DNA of 64,000 nt from an uncultured Actinomycetes bacterium (GTDB lineage: Bacteria; Actinomycetota; CADDZG01; WHSQ01): contig CALMBW010000002.1 of NCBI GenBank assembly GCA_937863385.1, positions 62,001 to 126,000 on the forward strand, given 5' to 3'. The position numbers and the translations under genes were made by a program. Each line of letters opens with the position of its first letter. The stretch's first letter is position 1. Under the pieces are notes generated by a model. It worked only from the letters and a program-made list of their open reading frames with translations. It was not told the origin of the DNA and did no database searches. Positions 23,476 to 32,350 of this stretch are shown here, piece by piece.

Positions 23476-24939
23476 ATGAGCCTCGGATTCACGGTTGTCG
23501 GCCATGCCGGTCTCTACATCGTGACGGATGAGATCTCCATCCTGGTGGACCCTTGGGTGGTCGGCTCTGCCTACTGGCGTTCGTGGTGGAACTACCCGCC
23601 CGCCCGCTACGAGCCTGAACATCTAGCTCCCGACTACGTGTATCTGACCCATCACCACTTCGATCATTTCCACTATCCATCCATGAGACGGATCGACCGT
23701 CGTACGAAGATCCTGATGGCGCGCTTCGGCGTCGATGTCATGCCCCGGGAGCTCCAACAGCTGGGTTTCCACGATCTGATCGAGCTGCCACACGGCGAGC
23801 CGATGATCTTGCCGGGCGGAACGAAGATCGCGTCCTACCAATACGGGTTCGACGACAGCGCTTTCATGCTTCAGCATGGCGACGTCACCCTCGCCGATTT
23901 CAACGACTGCAAGATTCGGGGGAGGCCTTTGGCGCCGATCCTCAAAGAATTCGGGAACCCGACCTTCCTCTTCAAGAACCATTCTTGGGCTCAGGCGTAC
24001 CCCAACTGCTACACCGCCGACGACCCGAAAGATCTCGAGTATCTGTCGGCCGAGGACTATGCCGAGGACTTCATCGTCACCGCCAATGATCTGCGTCCGC
24101 GCTACGCGGTGCCCTTCGCTTCGATGGTGTGTTTCCTTCATCCGGAGACGTTGAGGTTCAACTCGTCGATGATCACACCGCTCCAGATCGGCAAAGCTTT
24201 CGCCGCAGCATCGACGAACCCCAACACCGGTTTCGAGATCATGGTCCCAGGCGATACCTGGCACAGCGAAACGGGGTTCGCTAGGTCCGACGAGGATCCT
24301 TGGTCGGATGTGCCGGCACAGATCGAAGCCATGGCCGAAGAGGTCAGACCGACGATCGAGAAGCAGCGCGAGATCGAAGCAGCCACCGTTCTCCGCTTCG
24401 CCGACTTCCACGACTACTTCATGGACTTCGCTCGATCGCTGCCACCCGGAGTGAGGTGGCTCTTCAAAGCTCCGATCGTGTTCGAGACCCAGGCGACATC
24501 CGAACCATTCTGGTCGGTGGATCTTCGAAAGCGAAGGGTCTCTCGCGGTCAACATCGCCCTGTCACTTACGCGAACGTCATCCGCATGCCCGATGCGTTG
24601 CTAGCCGATTCGATGGAAAAGAGGATCGTGGACTTCGTGAACATCTCGATGCGACTTCGAGTGCACATCGCATCGGGAGGAACGCGTTCGGATTTCCTGT
24701 TCTGGGGTTTGCTGTCGGTCTACGAGTTGGGTTATCTACCGCTCCGGAAAAGGTTCAGATGGCGCACGTTGTCGGTGCTGTGGCGGCGCAGACGCGAGTT
24801 CCAAGAGCTTGCTTTGCGTCTGGTGCGGCGCGGCCCCCTTATAGAGAAGGTTCTAGCAAGCCAGATGGCAACTTCGGAAGCGACGGCGCTTGCTCGTGAC
24901 GACGATCTGGGGAACCAGACCGGCACCACCAAGCACTAG
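23476..24939 (+). CDS. large metallo-beta-lactamase-fold protein (UlaG/CMAH-like)
   Basis: The 487-residue protein starts with a metallo-hydrolase fold: GHAGLYIVTDEISILVDPW, LTHHHFDHFHYPSM (HxHxDH type), then ADFNDCKIRG. The core resembles the UlaG-like and CMP-sialic-acid-hydroxylase-like branch, but no Rieske motif is seen. A long C-terminal region (about 280-487) has no family I recognise; it includes a basic stretch (LRKRRVSRGQ). AGAGG at 23465-23469 favours ATG 23476 over GTG 23470. Function unknown. Confidence 0.7.
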   Translation: MSLGFTVVGHAGLYIVTDEISILVDPWVVGSAYWRSWWNYPPARYEPEHLAPDYVYLTHHHFDHFHYPSMRRIDRRTKILMARFGVDVMPRELQQLGFHDLIELPHGEPMILPGGTKIASYQYGFDDSAFMLQHGDVTLADFNDCKIRGRPLAPILKEFGNPTFLFKNHSWAQAYPNCYTADDPKDLEYLSAEDYAEDFIVTANDLRPRYAVPFASMVCFLHPETLRFNSSMITPLQIGKAFAAASTNPNTGFEIMVPGDTWHSETGFARSDEDPWSDVPAQIEAMAEEVRPTIEKQREIEAATVLRFADFHDYFMDFARSLPPGVRWLFKAPIVFETQATSEPFWSVDLRKRRVSRGQHRPVTYANVIRMPDALLADSMEKRIVDFVNISMRLRVHIASGGTRSDFLFWGLLSVYELGYLPLRKRFRWRTLSVLWRRRREFQELALRLVRRGPLIEKVLASQMATSEATALARDDDLGNQTGTTKH

Positions 24940-25009
24940 AGGCACACACCACAGGTCTTTGCCCGCGTTGCTTAAGGTCTGGCCCTAAGCCTCCGTAACT
25001 ACTAAGGTG

Positions 25010-25750
25010 ATGGGTCTCAAGAGGGGGATCCGCTTCGAGCTGGGGAGGCGCCGAAGCTTGCATCGATCAACGCTAGTGGTTGTCGCGCTTTGCGCGATGT
25101 CGGCGATAGCGCCCGCTGCCGCTCTGGCTCAAGACCAGAGCCCACCGGGCGCAGTTCAGGCAACTCCGACTCCGTCGCCCACCGCCAGCCCCCGAGGGTG
25201 CGCCACCCCCGTTACTCCGGCTGCCACGCCATCGGTGGATCCATCGCCGACACCGTTGCCGTGTCCAAGTCCGACGCCGGTCCCAGACGGAGATATCGGA
25301 TCGAGGCCTTACGGGCTTGCTGGATTGAAGACGTTGTTCGGGAAGCGATGCAATCGCAAAGCCAACGACGCGCGTACCTACATGCCGAGTGCGTGGGGCA
25401 GGGGCGATGCTGGTTACGTCTACTACCACTCGTTGCTTGCGCCGAAGGTCGCCAACGACGTTCTTGCGCCACTGCTAGATGACGGGAACGATCTCGCCTT
25501 CGATTACGGCATCTGGGGCTATGCGTGTCGCTTGAAGACCGGTGGCACGTCTTGGTCGGTGCACTCATGGGGCGCTGCGATCGACACCAATACGTTGCGC
25601 AATCCATTCGGCCAAACATGGTGGAACGGAAAGGGCTCGACCGGTCAGCGTTTCGGCCGCGCGATACCGAACGCCTACATGGCTCAAGACTTCTACTGGG
25701 GGATCAACTTCAGTGATCCCATGCATTTCCAATACGTGTCCGGCTACTAG
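25010..25750 (+). CDS. secreted M15-type D-Ala-D-Ala carboxypeptidase-like protein
   Basis: The 246-residue protein has a signal sequence with a long basic N-region (hydrophobic about 22-38, then ALAQ), a Pro/Thr/Ser-rich linker (about 42-92) and a C-terminal M15-like domain with SVHSWGAAIDTN (zinc His and Asp) and DPMHFQY (zinc His). VanY-type enzymes trim the C-terminal D-Ala of peptidoglycan stems; this one may instead act as an endolysin-type L-Ala-D-Glu peptidase. GTG 25007 is an alternative start. Confidence 0.82.
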   Translation: MGLKRGIRFELGRRRSLHRSTLVVVALCAMSAIAPAAALAQDQSPPGAVQATPTPSPTASPRGCATPVTPAATPSVDPSPTPLPCPSPTPVPDGDIGSRPYGLAGLKTLFGKRCNRKANDARTYMPSAWGRGDAGYVYYHSLLAPKVANDVLAPLLDDGNDLAFDYGIWGYACRLKTGGTSWSVHSWGAAIDTNTLRNPFGQTWWNGKGSTGQRFGRAIPNAYMAQDFYWGINFSDPMHFQYVSGY

Positions 25751-25765
25751 ATGAGGTTGATGTAG

Positions 25766-27040
25766 ATGTTGCTGTCTCGAAAGAACGTGTATCTGTTATC
25801 GGCTGTAGTCGTCTGCGCGGCTACCTTGTGGACCGTGATGCCTTCGCGCGGGCAAGCCGATGCCCCCCAGAGCGGGTGTGCAGGCGATCCCCAGAAGGAA
25901 GACCTCGCCTCGGGCGAGGGGACCGTCGCCGTATCGAACGAAGAGATCGTCGTGATCGGCAGCAAACGCGATGGATGCATGTATCAGAGGACCGCGGCTC
26001 GCGGCTCGCTCCTTCGTCACGTAAGCGTTAGTCCAGGCCAGGGAACGGCCTATATCGAAGACCGCGCTTCGAGTGACTCGGTGGTCGCCATAACGGCGGC
26101 CGGGACCACCCGCTTCGCGGCCGAAGGCGAAGCTACGCATCCTGCCTGGTCCTCCGACGGCCGCCTCGCTTGGGTCGAGGACTTCAAGACGATGAAGCTG
26201 GCCGTTCCTGGGGAGACGAGGGTGGCCGAGCTCGAGGCGCCTCGAAGCGCGACGGGGATGTTCTCACCGGTGTTCGTGGGCCGGCGGCTGGTCGCGGTCG
26301 CACAGGAGCCGGTGACGCGAAACGTCCTTACGGAAGACGACGTCCTCAACAACCTTTATTCGGCCGACGCTTCGGGCAACTGGGAACGCCTCACGGACTT
26401 CGAGGTGACCGGGGATGGGTGGTCGGCCATCCGTACACCCGTCACAACCCCGGCCGGCGACCTTCTGTTCGTGCGCATCCATGGCAACTACACCGAGACG
26501 CGCGTCCCTAAGTTCGAACTGTGGATGGTCTCGGGTGGTGAGGCGCGGATGATCCGCCGGCTTCCTACGGAGATGTATCTAGCGGGCTTTCGCCAAGGCA
26601 GGTTGCTGTGGAACGTCTATAGCCGTACATGCGGTGACTGGGAGATCCTCGTCGAGGACCCCGACCAGGGCCTGCGGCACGTTGGGTGTGGCGCGGTGAT
26701 GGTCGACCCCGTCAACCTCGGCGACGCCGACATGGAGGTCGAGCAGCACGCGGCCCCCGCAGGGGAGTCAACGTCGGCAGCACCGGGTAGCGACGCTCCG
26801 CTGGCTGTCGTGATCGGCGATTTCACCAGCCGCGAACGCGCCGCTGTTGTTGCCGAGCTCGTAAGGGATTCGAGTGTCTTGAACCACAGAGCGGCTCCGG
26901 CTGCCGTCAGACCGGGCGCGTTCGTGGTTGCGGTCAGGATCGATGGCGATCCTTCTGCTGCCCTCGCCGAGGTCAGGCGCACGGTTCCCGCTTTCAAAGA
27001 CCGTACGTTCTTGGCCCCGGTAGCTAAGCTGGGAAGGTGA
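25766..27040 (+). CDS. secreted beta-propeller-like protein with a SPOR-like C-terminus
   Basis: The 424-residue protein has an N-terminal signal or anchor (YLLSAVVVCAATLW). The middle (about 60-320) has repeated strand patterns such as HPAWSSDGRLAWV and LFVRIHGNY, like TolB-type propellers. The last 80 residues (PLAVVIGDFTSRERAAVVAE onward) resemble a beta-alpha-beta SPOR-type repeat that could bind peptidoglycan; this is an inference from the pattern. GAGG lies 9 bases before the ATG. It overlaps the next gene by 4 bases. Confidence 0.6.
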   Translation: MLLSRKNVYLLSAVVVCAATLWTVMPSRGQADAPQSGCAGDPQKEDLASGEGTVAVSNEEIVVIGSKRDGCMYQRTAARGSLLRHVSVSPGQGTAYIEDRASSDSVVAITAAGTTRFAAEGEATHPAWSSDGRLAWVEDFKTMKLAVPGETRVAELEAPRSATGMFSPVFVGRRLVAVAQEPVTRNVLTEDDVLNNLYSADASGNWERLTDFEVTGDGWSAIRTPVTTPAGDLLFVRIHGNYTETRVPKFELWMVSGGEARMIRRLPTEMYLAGFRQGRLLWNVYSRTCGDWEILVEDPDQGLRHVGCGAVMVDPVNLGDADMEVEQHAAPAGESTSAAPGSDAPLAVVIGDFTSRERAAVVAELVRDSSVLNHRAAPAAVRPGAFVVAVRIDGDPSAALAEVRRTVPAFKDRTFLAPVAKLGR

Positions 27041-27501
27041 GATCGCTAAGGTTCGTAGCGGCGTTTTCGGTGCTCGCCTTGATCCTGGGCGCGTGCTCGG
27101 ACGACAAGGGCAAGGACAAGACCGCGGGTCGCGACGACAAGAAGTCGAAGTCCGAGCAGAACGATGCATCGGGCAAGGCCCGCAGCCTGCCGGAAGGTGG
27201 CGTGTGGCTGGCGGTCCTGGGGGTAGCGGACGACCCCAACCTCTTCGATAACGAGACCAAGGAGCTGATCAGGCCGGCAGGCAAACTGCTTGTCGTCGCT
27301 CCGGCGACGTGTTTCGAGGGCCTCGATACCCAGATGGAGATCCCCGGTGAGGAAGGCGGCGGGCCTTCGGATACCAGCCAAGGGGTCTACGTCCTGGGGC
27401 TCGTGTCCGAGGACCGCAAGGCTATCAACAAGGTCTTGCGCAAGACGGACTCTGAAGCCGAGGTCATAGCCGCCGTGGTCGACACCTGCCTGGGCAACTA
27501 G
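27037..27501 (+). CDS. lipoprotein with SPOR-like domain
   Basis: The 154-residue protein has a lipoprotein signal (VLALILGAC), a charged Lys/Asp linker (DDKGKDKTAGRDDKKSKSEQ), and a compact C-terminal domain whose WLAVLGVADDPN and VYVLGLVSEDRKAIN strands resemble the C-terminal domain of the preceding protein. GTG start within a GTGA overlap, so it is coupled to the upstream gene. Function unknown. Confidence 0.65.
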   Translation: MRSLRFVAAFSVLALILGACSDDKGKDKTAGRDDKKSKSEQNDASGKARSLPEGGVWLAVLGVADDPNLFDNETKELIRPAGKLLVVAPATCFEGLDTQMEIPGEEGGGPSDTSQGVYVLGLVSEDRKAINKVLRKTDSEAEVIAAVVDTCLGN

Positions 27502-27584
27502 GCCCACGGCCAACCGGTCCACAGAAGGAGTCTGGGCACATCGGCCGAAATACCCCTTATCGGACGGGGATGGGGGGTTGGCAG

Positions 27585-28223
27585 ATGCGCAGAGGATTGA
27601 TCGCAGGTATCGCAGGGCTCCTGATGGCAGTGGCTCCGCCGGTCCGGGCTCAGTTCGCTTACACCGAAGTGGGACAGTTCGCGGACTCCTCGTGGCTGGC
27701 GCGCAAGGGTGACGACCTGAACTTCTATTTCGCCATGGCCTTTCGTTCTGCCGCCGCCTACGCGGCACCCGGCTACTTTGAGAACCAGCGCAGTATCGAA
27801 GGCTGGGGTGGTATCGGAAAAGGCAACTGCTTCGAGGGAAAGCAAATGATCATGTGCTCGGCCTCGGGACGGATCTATCCCCTTGCAACCGGCAACTTCG
27901 AATTCGACCCTGCATTGGGCTCGGCCTACATGAAGCTCGACGAACGCAAAGACACTGCAGAGCTCTACTGGACCGGCAAGGGTGACGTGAGCCCAGGTGC
28001 GGGTGCCGATGCCGGAGGGGTCTATGGGGCTGCCGCTGCCGGTGCTGTTCGGCACGCGTCGATCGAGGGCACGATGTGGGGCGAGAAGATCTCCAAGCGC
28101 AGCCCGGTGTTCAGCGACCTCTACGAAGTCGTTGGCGTATTCGTGGCCGGCCCCGGTCGCTCCTATACGTTCACCGACGACGGCACGGTGACCGTTCGGG
28201 TCCGCATCCCGATCGGTTCCTAA
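27585..28223 (+). CDS. secreted protein of unknown function
   Basis: The 212-residue protein has a signal peptide (GLIAGIAGLLMAVAPPVRAQ) and a mature part rich in Gly, Tyr and acidic residues with a Cys pair (GKGNCFEGKQMIMC) and a beta-rich end, VAGPGRSYTFTDDGTVTVRV. It has no family I recognise. Its last 28 codons recur, slightly changed, as the remnant at 29902-29985, which shows that this gene end originally lay next to hutU. Confidence 0.65.
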   Translation: MRRGLIAGIAGLLMAVAPPVRAQFAYTEVGQFADSSWLARKGDDLNFYFAMAFRSAAAYAAPGYFENQRSIEGWGGIGKGNCFEGKQMIMCSASGRIYPLATGNFEFDPALGSAYMKLDERKDTAELYWTGKGDVSPGAGADAGGVYGAAAAGAVRHASIEGTMWGEKISKRSPVFSDLYEVVGVFVAGPGRSYTFTDDGTVTVRVRIPIGS

Positions 28224-28302
28224 CCCCAAGCGGTCAGTCTCTTCGCTTCGGTTGCATCGGTAGATCCACCCCGCGCTCTGTCGCGACATCGATAGCGCGC
28301 CC
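28140..28302. repeat. direct repeat, copy A (secreted-protein tail plus hutU 3' end)
   Basis: These 163 bases align without gaps to 29902-30064, 1762 bases downstream, with about 85% identity by hand count. The repeat contains the end of the upstream secreted-protein gene and, on the minus strand, the last 22 codons and stop of a hutU allele. Identity is near total in the secreted-protein tail and about 75-80% in the hutU part. Confidence 0.85.
28234..28302 (-). pseudogene. hutU 3' remnant (second allele)
   Basis: On the minus strand this encodes GRAIDVATERGVDLPMQPKR then RD and a stop, matching the end of the intact hutU ([22 protein letters not shown]). The changes are mostly synonymous or conservative, so both alleles evolved under selection before one was cut. 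Homology ends at about 28302. Confidence 0.75.
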
Positions 28303-28401
28303 AGCCGCACTCCTCATCTGTACCTAGTCCATTCGGTTCATGCGTTAGATCGCCTATAGCGGCTATGAAGTTCCAGCCTCCGCCCTGAACTATGATGGTG
28401 T

Positions 28402-29850
28402 ATGGATAGAAGGTTGGGCGAGGTTGTAATAGCGATCCTTGCTGGATTACAAATAGTTGCCGGTCTTGGCTCCGTTTCGTCAGCGGCTGGGGTTCCTGAT
28501 TCAGAGAGAGCACTCACGAGCTACCTTGGTGGCGAATTGGGCGACAGCGGAACAGCCCTTGCGGGTGCATCCGACGGATCGCTATATGTGGCGGGGGACA
28601 CATCTTCGTCCTTTTTCCCGTCCGCCTCGTCGGTAAGTTACATCGGCGATCCGCAAGGAAGTCAATCGAACCTATTCATTGCCCGGATAGATAGTGACGG
28701 CTCATTGCGGGAAGTTGCGGTGATCGGAGGGTCGGACTTCGAGTCTTTGGCCGACATTTCGGTCACCAGCGATCAAGTAGTTGTGGTAGGCGCCACCTCC
28801 TCGAGCGATTTTCCGAGCGATCCAAGCCCCAAGTGCCCAGAAGAGGGCTGTTCGCTCAATGGCTTTGTGATCGCGATGAACCGATCGCTTGAGAGCATTC
28901 TTTGGGCGAAGGTGGTCGGTGGCTCTCGAGATGACCAATTCACGAGCGTCTACGGGGGGAGGAGTAGCGTGCTGGTCGCAGGCCACACCTTCTCGGATGA
29001 CTTTCCCGTTCGAAAGGGTCTTCAAATGGAGCGACGCGGGAAGTCTGACTTTTTCGTGTTGAGGCTGGATGAAACTGGGCGAACGAGTCGAGGCACCTAC
29101 CTGGGAGGGTACGGAGCCGAGACCTTTCCCCAAATCGACATGGTGTTGGGATCCCCAGTACTCGTCGGAACCTCTACGTCCAAGGCATACCCCTCGACGT
29201 GGAAGGGCAAAAGCTCGGCGACAGGATACTCCCGGGGGGTAGTCTCCCGGCTCGGTTCCTCACTCGGATCGATCAAACAATCGTTCCTCATCGGTGCGTC
29301 GGGAAACGTTGCCGCGTTTTCTTTGGCGGCTCATGATGGGCGTTTGTACCTTGGTGGTAGCACAAGCGGGCCTTGGACTCACCAGATCTCTGGCGCGTCG
29401 GCATTCGACGAGGGTTGCTGCGATGGCTTCCTAATGAAAGTTAACCTAAGAAAGCAAGAATACTCGTGGGTCCGACGGGTGGGAGGTTCTTCCGAGGACC
29501 AGGTCTTCTCCGTATCACTTAGTCGAGCAACAGGTCACATCGCGGTGGGTGGTCGAACAAACTCGAGTGATCTCCAGACGAGGGACGCCGCTCAGAGTGA
29601 CCCCGGATCCTTTGGATGCGAGGATTCCCCTGCCTGTTACGACGGATTTGTCGCGCGAATAGACTCGGGAGGCCGGGTTCAGACTCTTTCATATCTAGGT
29701 GGGTCGGATTTCGATTCGGTCGCAGCAATATCGGCCTGGAATGGTGGGTTTGCCGCTACTGGTGAGACCTCAAGTTCCGATTTCCCTATCCGGAACGCTT
29801 TCCAGTCGATGCTGTTGGGGCCACGCGATGCTTTTGTAAGCGCGTTTTGA
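28402..29850 (+). CDS. secreted SBBP-type beta-propeller repeat protein
   Basis: The 482-residue protein has an N-terminal signal (IAILAGLQIVAGLGSVSSAA) and six to seven repeats of the SBBP type, for example DGFVARIDSGGRVQTLSYLG then GSDFDS, and GETSSSDFPIRNAFQ. Such repeats form extracellular beta-propellers. Codon use is visibly less GC-biased than in neighbours (ATA, AGT, TTA and AAT codons are common), which suggests recent arrival. TATGAT lies 5 bases before the ATG. It is the cargo between the two hutU ends. Confidence 0.8.
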   Translation: MDRRLGEVVIAILAGLQIVAGLGSVSSAAGVPDSERALTSYLGGELGDSGTALAGASDGSLYVAGDTSSSFFPSASSVSYIGDPQGSQSNLFIARIDSDGSLREVAVIGGSDFESLADISVTSDQVVVVGATSSSDFPSDPSPKCPEEGCSLNGFVIAMNRSLESILWAKVVGGSRDDQFTSVYGGRSSVLVAGHTFSDDFPVRKGLQMERRGKSDFFVLRLDETGRTSRGTYLGGYGAETFPQIDMVLGSPVLVGTSTSKAYPSTWKGKSSATGYSRGVVSRLGSSLGSIKQSFLIGASGNVAAFSLAAHDGRLYLGGSTSGPWTHQISGASAFDEGCCDGFLMKVNLRKQEYSWVRRVGGSSEDQVFSVSLSRATGHIAVGGRTNSSDLQTRDAAQSDPGSFGCEDSPACYDGFVARIDSGGRVQTLSYLGGSDFDSVAAISAWNGGFAATGETSSSDFPIRNAFQSMLLGPRDAFVSAF

Positions 29851-29871
29851 TTCCGGAGGCAGACGAGGAAC

Positions 29872-29985
29872 ATGAGCGCGAGGATTCTTCACTGGGGAGC
29901 CTTCGTGGCCGGCCCCGGTCGCTCCTACTCGTTCGAAGACGACGGCACGGTGACCGTTCGGGTCCGCATCCCGATCGGTTCCTAG
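29872..29985 (+). pseudogene. tail remnant of the secreted-protein gene (second allele)
   Basis: A short frame ends in FVAGPGRSYSFEDDGTVTVR then VRIPIGS and a stop, matching the C-terminus of the protein at 27585-28223 (SYTFTDD variant). Only 28 homologous codons remain; the first nine codons are unrelated. Confidence 0.7.
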
Positions 29986-30064
29986 ATCCGAGCGTTCAGT
30001 CTCGTTGCTTCGGCTGCATCGGTAGCTCGACCCCCCGTTGCGCGGCAACCTCGATGGCACGCCC
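29902..30064. repeat. direct repeat, copy B (beside the intact hutU)
   Basis: Partner of 28140-28302. Its hutU part is the true end of the intact gene, and its secreted-protein part is truncated. Confidence 0.85.
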
Positions 30065-31654
30065 GTAGCCTGCGTCGGCATGGCGCATTACGCCGGTGCC
30101 TGGGTCGGTGGTCAGCACGGTCTGCAACCGCTGGGCCGCGTCGGTGCTGCCGTCGGCAACGACCACCATGCCGGCGTGCAGCGAGTAGCCGATACCCACC
30201 CCACCACCGTGGTGAACCGACACCCAGTGCGCTCCCGCCGCAGTGTTGAGCAAGGCGTTGAGGATCGGCCAGTCGCCGATCGCGTCGGAGCCGTCGATCA
30301 TCGCTTCCGTCTCGCGGTAAGGAGAGGCGACCGAACCTGAATCCAGGTGGTCGCGCCCGATCACGATGGGGGCCGAGACCTCACCTGACGCAACGAGTTC
30401 GTTGAAGGCGAGACCTGCTTTCGCTCGTTCGCCGTAGCCAAGCCAGCAGATGCGAGCCGGCAGACCTTGGAACGCGACCTTCTCGGATGCCATCTGGACC
30501 CAGCGATGCAGGCGCTCGTCGCCGGGGAACAGTTCAAGGATCGCGCGATCGGTGCGAGCTATGTCGGCCGGGTCTCCGGACAAAGCGGCCCACCGGAACG
30601 GGCCGCGGCCCTCGCAGAAGAGCGGCCGTACGTATTCGGGGACGAAACCGGGGATCTCGAACGCTCGCTCCACGCCCCCCTTGACGGCTTGGGCGCGGAT
30701 GTTGTTGCCGTAATCCACGCATATGGCGCCGCGATCCTTCAGCTCTAACCAGGCCTCCACGTGACGCGCGATGGAGGCGATCGCCTGCTTCTCGTAGGTC
30801 CCCGGGTCGCCGGCGCGAAGCTCCGCGGCCTCTTCCAATGACATCTGTCCGGGCACGTATCCATCGAGTAGGTCGTGAGCCGAGGTCTGGTCGGTGATCG
30901 CGTCCGGGACGAAGTCGCGCTGCACGAATGCCGGCATCGTTTCACTGGCGTTGCCGAGCAGGCCGATGCTTTCGGCGCGGCCTTGCTTTGCAGAGTCGCG
31001 CGCCCAAGCGATCGCTTCGTCGATCGAATCTGTGGTCCGGTCGAGGTAACGGGTCTGGAGCCTGCGTTCGATGCGCGTCGGGTCGACCTCGACGCACAAA
31101 GCCACTCCTTCGTTCATCGTCACTGCGAGTGGCTGCGCGCCCCCCATGCCCCCCAAGCCTGCGGTCAGCACGATCCGGCCCTTCAGCGAGCCACCGAAGT
31201 GCTGGTTCGCCATCTCTGCGAACGTCTCGAAGGTCCCTTGCAGGATCCCTTGCGTGCCGATGTAGATCCACGAGCCCGCGGTCATCTGCCCATACATCGT
31301 CAGACCCAGCTTCTCGAGGCGATGGAACTCATCCCAGTTCGCCCATGCGGGCACGAGCATCGAATTCGTGATCAGAACCCGGGGAGCGCGTTCGTGGGTC
31401 CTGAAAACCCCAACGGGCTTTCCGGATTGCACCAGCAACGTCTCGTCGCTCTCTAGGTTTCGCAGTGCGGCCACGATGGCGTGGAAGCATTCCTCGTTTC
31501 GAGCCGCCTTCCCAGAGCCTCCGTAGACCACCAGATCTCCCGGCCGCTCGGCCACCTCTGGATCGAGGTTGTTCATCAGCATCCGCAGCGCAGCCTCTTG
31601 GGGCCAGCCCTTGCACGACAGCTCGTTGCCCCGGGGGGCTTTTACCGTTTCCAT
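29996..31654 (-). CDS. hutU: urocanate hydratase
   Basis: The 552-residue protein matches urocanase in length and motifs: [23 protein letters not shown], the NAD-binding [16 protein letters not shown], and [15 protein letters not shown] near the C-terminus. HutU adds water to urocanate to give imidazolonepropionate, the second step of histidine degradation. AAGGAGG 3 bases before the ATG sets the start. It is about 6.5 kb from the other hut genes and not in their operon. Confidence 0.97.
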   Translation of the reverse strand: METVKAPRGNELSCKGWPQEAALRMLMNNLDPEVAERPGDLVVYGGSGKAARNEECFHAIVAALRNLESDETLLVQSGKPVGVFRTHERAPRVLITNSMLVPAWANWDEFHRLEKLGLTMYGQMTAGSWIYIGTQGILQGTFETFAEMANQHFGGSLKGRIVLTAGLGGMGGAQPLAVTMNEGVALCVEVDPTRIERRLQTRYLDRTTDSIDEAIAWARDSAKQGRAESIGLLGNASETMPAFVQRDFVPDAITDQTSAHDLLDGYVPGQMSLEEAAELRAGDPGTYEKQAIASIARHVEAWLELKDRGAICVDYGNNIRAQAVKGGVERAFEIPGFVPEYVRPLFCEGRGPFRWAALSGDPADIARTDRAILELFPGDERLHRWVQMASEKVAFQGLPARICWLGYGERAKAGLAFNELVASGEVSAPIVIGRDHLDSGSVASPYRETEAMIDGSDAIGDWPILNALLNTAAGAHWVSVHHGGGVGIGYSLHAGMVVVADGSTDAAQRLQTVLTTDPGTGVMRHADAGYGRAIEVAAQRGVELPMQPKQRD

Positions 31655-31677
31655 GTCCTCCTTATACTGCGGCTGCG

Positions 31678-32211
31678 ATGGCGGAGACAGAGCAGCAACC
31701 CACCCGATACCCGAAACCGCGCCCCAAGGGGGAGCCACCCTCGGTCACGAAGGTACGCGAGCTGATCGAGGACCGGCTCAGCAAGATGTTCGATGCTTAC
31801 GTCTGCGACGAGCACTCGAACTACGTGCTGGGTATGGATTCAGCTCGCATCTTCGTGGTCCCTACCTGGCTGGATGAAGATGGTGGGGATGGCCCCACGG
31901 TTATCAGGTTGTTCGCCATCACCAACCTCGACGTCCCGGTCACGGCCGAACTGACCAAATACCTGCTGGCTGCCAACCTAGAGTTCGTCTTCGGTTGTTT
32001 CGCTCTCGACCCCGAAGCCGGGGCCATCTGGTTCGTCCACAACCTCCTGGGCGACCACACCGCCCCCGAAGAGCTGGAGGCGTCGTTAGCTGCGGTGGCC
32101 CAGACCGCCGACCGGGTGGATAACGAGATCAAGGAGCGCTTCGGGGGCCGCCTCTACGTCGAGAAGCCCGGCCAGGCGATCCCTCCTCCCCCCGCCCCCG
32201 GCTACCTCTAG
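31678..32211 (+). CDS. YbjN-domain protein
   Basis: The 177-residue protein fits the YbjN / type III secretion chaperone-like fold used as a general binding domain in actinobacteria: [20 protein letters not shown], a beta-sheet core ([23 protein letters not shown]) and a C-terminal helix, with a Pro-rich tail. No enzyme motif is seen. TATACT lies 9 bases before the ATG, so the transcript has almost no leader. It diverges from hutU with 23 bases between. Confidence 0.65.
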   Translation: MAETEQQPTRYPKPRPKGEPPSVTKVRELIEDRLSKMFDAYVCDEHSNYVLGMDSARIFVVPTWLDEDGGDGPTVIRLFAITNLDVPVTAELTKYLLAANLEFVFGCFALDPEAGAIWFVHNLLGDHTAPEELEASLAAVAQTADRVDNEIKERFGGRLYVEKPGQAIPPPPAPGYL

Positions 32212-32350
32212 AGACGCAGGACCGCCGCCCTAACGACCCGGTCGCTCGTCGATCGGCTGCCCGGGGAAACGCCCTCGTTGGTTCCAAGGGAACGTCGCTC
32301 GGCGTGGTTATGGTGGGATGCCAATCCCAGATCCGACCCAGGAGAGTGCT

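Noticed and set aside
23623-24555. 310-codon minus-strand ORF opposite the metallo-hydrolase
   Set aside because: His/Arg/Gly-rich antisense shadow without recognisable domains; the plus-strand frame has the metal motif.
30875-31456. 193-codon plus-strand ORF within hutU
   Set aside because: Antisense shadow of hutU with no domain and no promoter.
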